Shown here: one piece after another, positions 58,379-64,000 of the stretch | How positions within the stretch are numbered: position 1 is the stretch's first letter | How the letters are laid out: each line of letters starts with the position of its first letter | Assembly (NCBI GenBank): GCA_963932465.1 | Contig: OZ010795.1 | Location: 472,616,806-472,680,805, forward strand | Origin: Maratus speciosus | Lineage: Eukaryota > Arthropoda > Arachnida > Araneae > Salticidae | Length of the DNA: 64,000 bases | Direction: 5' to 3' | Made by a program: the position numbers and the translations under genes | Notes under the pieces: generated by a model | Database searches by the model: none | The model's input: the letters and a program-made list of their open reading frames with translations, nothing else | Told to the model about the DNA's origin: nothing

Positions 58379-59008
58379 GTGCAGTTAAATAACGAAATAA
58401 ATAAAATATATAATATTGCAAGAAACAATGGATACAAAGAAAGTGCCATAGAAAAATTAATTAAGAGCTTAAAGAATAACAAGAAAAGAAATTTCAATCC
58501 ACAAAATTCCATGTTATGCACTTTACAATATTTTCCTGGTTTCTTCGAACGTCTGAAATATAAACTCAATAAATACAATATCTCCCTAGTCGCAAAACCT
58601 TCTATGAAATTAAGAAATATAGTATGCAAGAAAATAGATCCAATTGAGTCAAACCAACTATCAGGAGTATACGAAATACCTTTCACCAAAGAAGATGGAA
58701 CCAAGCAGCTTTATATAGGTATGACAACTAGAAAACTTAAAACTAGAATCAAAGAACTTATAGCAGACATAAAATACAACAGAAGAACCACAGCTTTGGC
58801 CAGATTATACTGCGAAGAACCTTTACAGATCGATTTTAAAAATAGCAAGTTAATTTATACATCAAGATTTTATTTACCATCCATAATCCGAGAATCAATA
58901 GAGATATTTTTACGCAACAAGAATATTTGCAATGATTCAGTGTCCGTAGAATTACCTAAAATTTGGAAAGAGATGCTATGTAATTTTAGTAACAATAGTA
59001 AAAATTAA
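58379..59008 (+). pseudogene. Penelope-like protein, C-terminal part with GIY-YIG endonuclease
   Basis: A 210-codon open frame. Residues 1-90 (NEINKIYNIARNNGY, AIEKLI) match the linker after the reverse transcriptase in Penelope-like proteins. Residues from about 94 form a GIY-YIG nuclease: SGVYEIPF, then LYIGMT with Arg residues in KLKTRIKEL. This domain nicks DNA for target-primed reverse transcription. The reverse transcriptase itself is missing upstream, where the inverted arm begins, so the piece cannot mobilise itself. The frame shows no internal stop, so the insertion is not very old. Confidence 0.85.
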
Positions 59009-59266
59009 TCCACGCTCGCAAATAGCCAAGATAATATTATTTTTATTTTATATTTTGCAATGCTTTTCATTATGCATGTTGTCTCGTGACATTGTTTACC
59101 ATGTTATTGTTTTGTTAAATTATATGAAAATTAATCCACACTCACAAATAGCTAATTTAATTTTATGTTTGCAATATTTTTCATTATGCATCATGTCTCG
59201 TGACATTGTTTACTATGTTTATTGTTTTAAAATATTTTGCGAAAGTATTTTCTATCATAAATGATT

Positions 59267-59303
59267 TTGAAAATGTCGCCGTTGGTGCGATGAAACGATC
59301 GTC
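59267..59303 (+). ncRNA. Hammerhead-like motif, right arm
   Basis: Copy of the left-arm motif: GTCGC-CGTTGGT-GCGAT, GAAA, CGATCG, TC. It has one base change that weakens the last stem II pair. The noncanonical TTGAAAAT core is the same. Confidence 0.35.
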
Positions 59304-59399
59304 AATCTTAATAAAGATTTTCTATCACTTTTTATAGCATTTTTTAACTTTATCTGTTTATAAGTGATTATTATACATGTGTTTATATACGGATATTAT

Positions 59400-60880
59400 T
59401 AAAGTGTTTATTTATGGAACGTAAAGGTAAGTCTTGTGTAATTTTAATCCTTTATTCCTGATTTTTTTATGTTATGATTATGAGTTAAATAGTTATGATA
59501 CACATAATTATTGGCACTAAAAAATAAAATATGATATTTAAGCATTGAAATAAAGTGTTTTTTATGCCTGATATGAAGTTTATAGATAAAACTGCTTTAG
59601 TATATTTTTATAAAATGTTCATACTATCACTTATATAATATAAGATAAAGAGATAAATAACCACTTTTTACATAAACATATTTTTCAAACAATAAGAACA
59701 GTACATGTGCAGTCATTTCTTTTCATTTTATATTTCCTTCTTTTTTTCTATTTCCTAGATCAATCTTTTGCTATAAAACACTAAATCTATTTAGCTCATA
59801 TTCACAAAATGCAACATATACGGGAATGAAAAATTTAAATTGCATATGGCTTATCATGTCGTTTCATAAATAAGCATTGTATTAATATTCATTTTTCAGC
59901 AATAGCGGAAGAACATTCGAAATCATGAGTAAGTTAAGGAATATGTTTAAAAGAAAAATATGAACATATTCCACAGAATATAAAAATCTAGACTCCATGT
60001 ACATATTTAATAAAACAATGACAAATCATAACAATAAACAAAAAACTTACCTATTCTTAATATTTAGATCAAGCTTAGAAATTATTAAAAAAAGATGCCA
60101 GTTGATAAGCATTGTGCTTTTAATGAAAAAATTAAAAATATTTTAGAACAATAAGGTTCTGCAAAATAGAGAAAAACTGAAGCTTACTTTAGTGAAAAGT
60201 AAGCTAAATAGATAAGATTTTATATTTAAAACAAAAATTAAAATGAAATCACACATTGTTAATCATATAACATTCACCTATTATGCAGTTATTAATAAAA
60301 CTTAAAAAGTAACTAAAATAGAATAAACAATAACGTTTGATTCGATTTAAATTCATTAGCAATGAATACGTACTGAGATCTAAATACTTAAAACTTGAAT
60401 TACACATGAAAAAAGAACACAATTAACGTACATCACGGAAATTATCTACTAAATACAACTTAATGGATTTCTGAAAAGAAAGAAATAATGTTAACTGATT
60501 AAGATTTCGGTTAATTACTTGCCCTTATGGGCATTTTAAAACTGTCATATACTTATTCGGCATGCAATGAAAGCAAACAAAAGGGATAAGATTGGAATAA
60601 AATATTTTAGTTTATTTTTGTCAGTAATCTTATTTAATTCATATGTAACTTTCATTGAATTTTTCCTTAAAAGTTCGATTAGTGTTACAAACTGTGAATT
60701 AAATAAATATTGCCTGTAAAGTATTTTATTCCAATCTTTACCACGCTTGTATCTATTTTCATTGCATGCTCTAAAAGATATGATTGTTTTAAAATGCCCA
60801 TAAAAACAACATAAAAAAAGAATTCCCGCCATAAAAAATGAAAGAATGTCCTTTGAAGGAATGACTATTCACTCCTACCA
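59400..60880. other. Long AT-rich stretch, no gene recognised
   Basis: Very AT-rich without supported coding. An inverted pair near 60528-60560 and 60770-60800 ('GGGCATTTTAAAAC' / 'GTTTTAAAATGCCCAT') together with 'GCATGCAATGAAA' / 'TTTCATTGCATGC' brackets about 270 bp (60530-60800), probably a small MITE. The open frame 60545-60832 (minus) overlaps it and is unsupported. Confidence 0.5.
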
Positions 60881-60884
60881 GGGA

Positions 60885-61085
60885 TTAAAAAAAAACCCAC
60901 TCATTTAGCAAGTGTGAATAATCACTCCTCCGAAAGAGTGATTATCCACCCCTGTTTAGAGTGAATATTCACTTCCCAGGAGTGACTATTCACTTTTTCA
61001 GAGAGTCAACGATTCCACTTTTGCAGAGAGTGAATAGTCACTCAAAAGAGGTTGGACATATTTTGATGGTCACTCCATTTTATTT
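60885..61085. repeat. Cluster of GAGTGAATATTCACTC-type palindromic words
   Basis: About eight copies of 'GAGTGA' paired with 'TCACTC' or 'TTCACT' lie in 150 bp, including AGAGTGAATATTCACT at 60958-60973. The same words cluster at 53195-53310, about 7.7 kb away. They could be ends of one element family or a short local satellite. Confidence 0.55.
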
Positions 61086-61089
61086 AGAG

Positions 61090-61770
61090 TGAACATTTAA
61101 CATTATTTAATACGGCATTTTGAAGAATTTCCAAATATTTTGCTTAGTACTACACTTTAATTTTCACTTTGTAATTTAACAGCGCAAAAAATTCTAAAGT
61201 TAAGCAATTTTTTAAGCATTGAAATATATTAATTTGATTACATATCAAATTTTATATAAAAAGGTGAAAGAAGCAAAATTACATTAAACAAAGGTTTTTT
61301 TTTTCCTTTTTTAATTTTACTTGCAACAAATAGCAATTTTAAGCTATTTTGGATGTGACTAAACTGAGAAAATAATCTTTCTAATGTCCAAGAGTTTGCA
61401 CAACAAATCATCAGGTGGGTTATAGAATCTACAAATTTCACACATTTATGTTTAAACTTTTTATTACTGCCCACAAAATTTCATCATATGTCAAGTTATA
61501 TGTATTAGTGACACTTTAAGAAAATTAATATTTAGGAAATATATGTTTCTGTTTGAAAACATTATGTAAGGCAAAAGAGTTCCAACTATATTTAATAATA
61601 ATTATTAAAGTAATAATTTTAACTATTAAATGTATAATATGATATCAATATTCCCTTAAATAATGCAAATTAAGCAATTTCTGTAGGCTTAAATTATATA
61701 AAAGAGTTTTGACCACTTTTAAATGGTTAAAACCAATTTTGACCAGTTTTAGACGGTTAAAACCATTTTT
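61090..61770. other. Spacer, no gene recognised
   Basis: AT-rich. At 61712-61768 two short direct repeats ('TTTTGACCA.TTTTA.A.GGTTAAAACCA') adjoin the next element. Confidence 0.4.
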
Positions 61771-63613
61771 AGGTAGCTTTCTTTACAAAAAAGCTACCTA
61801 TTGCAGCCGTTCGGAGGAAAGCGATTTCAAAAAATTTTGGTATATTTTCATCGATCATGACCCCCAGACCCCGAAACCACCCTCCGTTCAAAATAGATAT
61901 ATATATATATATATATCTGACATATGTCACACTGTAACTCCCGTAATTATGAACCGATTTCGATGTAATTCGGTGTGTACATAGTACATACCAATGTCTC
62001 GACCGAGTTCGTTGGCCAGCTTCATCCGCCATTTTGTTTCAAAATGGCGGCCATTTAAAATTTTAAAAAAAATTTTAAACTTAAAATGTGGTACCAAAAA
62101 ATTAAAAATGGAAAAATATTTTTTTCTTATGTATTTGACCTTTATACAAAGATTCCGGAGCAGTTTTTGTTTCGTCTATATCTTAAAAAATGGCTGAGTT
62201 ATAGTATTTTGAATTTCTAGCGTGGCTGACATTTTGAAACGTCCTGAATTTTGTCACGCGATAAAAGGCGTATTTATGAACCGATTTGGATGTAATTCGG
62301 TGTGTACATAGTACATACCAATCTCTCGACCGAGTTCGTTGGCCAGCTTCATCCGCCATTTTGTTTCAAAATGGCGGCCATTTAAAATTTTTTTAAAAAT
62401 TTAAAATTTGAAATGTGGTACCAAAAAATTGAAAATGGAAAAATATTTTTTTCTTATGTATTTGACCTTTATACAAAGATTTCGGAGCAGTTTTTGTTTC
62501 GTCTATATCTTAAAAAATGGCTGAGTTATAGCATTTTGAATTTCTAGCGTGGCTGACATTTTGAAACGTCCTGAATTTTGTCACGCGATAAAAGGCGTAT
62601 TTATGAACCGATTTGGATGTAACTTCGTTTATACATAGTACATACCAATATCTCGACCGGGTTCGTTGGCCAGCTTCACCCGACATCTTGTTTTAAAATG
62701 GCGGCTATTTAAATTTTTAAGAAAAATTTAAATTTGAAATGTGGTACCAAAAATTTAAAATTGAAAAAATATTTTCTTCTTATGTGTTTGACCTTAATAC
62801 AAAGATTCCGGAACAGTTTTTGTTTCGTCTATATCTAAACAAATGACTGAGTTATAGCATTTTGAATTTCTGTTGTGGCTGACATTTTAAAACGACCTGA
62901 TTTTTGTCACGCGATAACATGCGTATTTATGAACCTATTTGGATGTAACTTGGTCTGTACATAGTACATACCAATGTCTCGACCGAGTTCGTTGGCCAGC
63001 TTCATTCGCCATCTTGTTTCAAAAGGGTTGCCATTTAAAAAAAAAATTAAATTTAAAATTCAAAATGAGGTATTAAAAAATTGGAAAATGAAAAAGATTT
63101 TTTTTATATGTTTGGCCTTGATAGAAAGATTCCGGAGCAGTTTTTGTTTCTGAAAATTTGTTCTTTTGTTGATATCTTAAAAAATGGTTGATTTCTAGCA
63201 CTTTGAATTTCTAGCATGGCTAACATTTTGAAACGATCTTGTATTTGTCACGCGATAACACACGTATTCGCCTATTTCGATGCAAGAAGACATGTGGATA
63301 GTATACATCAACACCTCGACCAAGTTCGCTGGCCAGATTCATCAGCCATCTTGTTTCAAAATGGTGGCCATTAAATTAAAAAATATATATATATTTAAAG
63401 TGAGGTGCAAAAAAATTAGAAATTGAAAAAGGTTTCTTTCTTAAGTATTTGATCTTGATATAAGGATTCAGGAGCATTTTTTGTTTGTCTTTACCTTAAA
63501 AAATGACTCAGATATAGCAGTTTCAATTTCTATTGTGGGTGACATTTTGAAAAATCTGATTGTTTGCATGATATAAGTTGGCTTTTTTTAAATAAGGGTT
63601 ATGAAAGCTACCT
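61771..63613 (+). mobile_element. Hairpin/minisatellite element, family F (both ends seen)
   Basis: TTTTT then hairpin 61771-61799 (AGGTAGCTTT / AAAGCTACCT), a (TA)n run at about 61896-61917, then five units of about 330 bp beginning near 61948, 62278, 62604, 62930 and 63265. Each carries 'CATAGTACATACCAAT', 'CTCGACC.AGTTCGTTGGCCAG' (22 bases in full, split here) and 'AAAATGGCGGCCATTT'-type words. Units 1 and 2 are nearly identical and divergence increases to the right. The right end at 63604-63613 is AAAGCTACCT, the inverse of the left start. No reading frame is conserved among units. Confidence 0.8.
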
Positions 63614-63700
63614 CTTCCTCCCGGCACTGGCCGGAAGGACTTTTGACGATTCTCCTGGTTAAAATGGGTTTCGACCGGTCAAAATTACAACCTTGCTTAA

Positions 63701-63943
63701 CCCTTTAAGACCGGACCCGCACGATCGTGCGGGTTAGGTATTAACTAAAATTCTACCTTCTTGGGTTATCTATTCCATAAATGCCGGAATCGAGCGATTG
63801 TACTGGTTAACAGAAACTATATTATATGAATTTTGTCAACAGATAGTTGATTATCAGTTACACATTTCAGTTATATCATTGTTAAACAAAAAAAAAAAAA
63901 AAAAAAAAAAAAAATCCTCAAAAGGCAGTCCGGTCTTAAAGGG
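63701..63943. mobile_element. TTAA-flanked piggyBac-type MITE (243 bp)
   Basis: TTAA at 63697-63700 and 63944-63947 flank ends CCCTTTAAGACCGGAC and GTCCGGTCTTAAAGGG (one-base slip). A perfect inner palindrome CCCGCACGATCGTGCGGG lies at about 63716-63733, and a poly-A run at 63888-63914. Non-coding. Confidence 0.88.
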
Positions 63944-64000
63944 TTAAGAAAGTCACCCCTCAAAAATATTTTCCTTTGCTCAACAGCACAAAACTTTCTG

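Larger units (their letters stand above)
56275..59384 (+). mobile_element. Penelope-like element with inverted arms, 5'-truncated
   Basis: A 14-bp target duplication ATATACGGATATTA lies at 56261-56274 and 59385-59398. The right arm (about 58920-59357) repeats inverted at the left (56275-56396 plus 57928-58253); a Tc1 copy splits the left arm. The inverted arms include the end of the coding frame. Without Tc1 the element is about 1.58 kb. Only the C-terminal endonuclease part of the protein remains; the reverse transcriptase is absent. Inverted partial copies and 5' truncation are usual for Penelope-like elements. Confidence 0.85.

Overview
The window reads as intergenic, repeat-filled DNA from an AT-rich animal genome. 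I infer an arthropod, most likely a chelicerate such as a spider. The mobile element set (Tc1/Tcb2-like, mariner with a DUF4817-type N-terminus, piggyBac, pogo-like, Ty3/gypsy, Ty1/copia, a Penelope-like element, a tRNA-headed SINE and rolling-circle-like minisatellite elements) fits this, but those families are widespread and no host gene confirms it. I found no host protein-coding gene, rRNA, functional tRNA or CRISPR array. Every long reading frame belongs to a mobile element.

Layout. 0-8 kb: a hairpin/minisatellite element, a decayed Tc1 C-terminus, a 1.1 kb TA-flanked inverted-repeat element, a small TA-flanked MITE, a deleted pogo-like element with a Zn-finger tail, and a broken gene of an unnamed arthropod repeat family split by a deleted mariner. 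8.5-11.7 kb: a reversed, degenerate Ty1/copia element. 13-22 kb: several TTAA-flanked MITEs and foldback elements, with MITEs nested in one of them and a 550 bp palindrome carrying tRNA-like heads. 22-31 kb: minisatellite-bearing elements, a tandem pair of pogo-type MITEs and diverged direct repeats. 31.5-45.4 kb: a region bounded by matching piggyBac ends (TTAA). It holds a broken piggyBac transposase cut by a nearly intact Ty3/gypsy element, many small MITEs, a large foldback and a SINE. 45.7-53 kb: MITEs, more minisatellite elements and an 865 bp palindrome. 53.5-59.4 kb: two same-length Tc1 copies, one inside a TTAA foldback and one inside a Penelope-like element. 61.8-64 kb: a 330 bp-unit minisatellite element and a TTAA MITE.

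The most interesting pattern is a shared design at about ten loci in at least five sequence-unrelated families. A 16-35 bp palindrome lies at one end, usually next to a T5 (or A5) run. A (GTCY)n or (TA)n microsatellite and a minisatellite of about 145-330 bp follow, and in the best cases one palindrome arm is repeated inverted at the far end. This matches what is known of non-autonomous Helentron (HINE, DINE-1/mini-me) elements, so I infer a large HINE-like radiation. The order of nesting can be read directly: gypsy is younger than piggyBac, one Tc1 is younger than the Penelope-like element, and the other Tc1 is younger than the TTAA foldback. Boundaries were read by eye and may be off by a few bases; those with a flanking target duplication are the most reliable.
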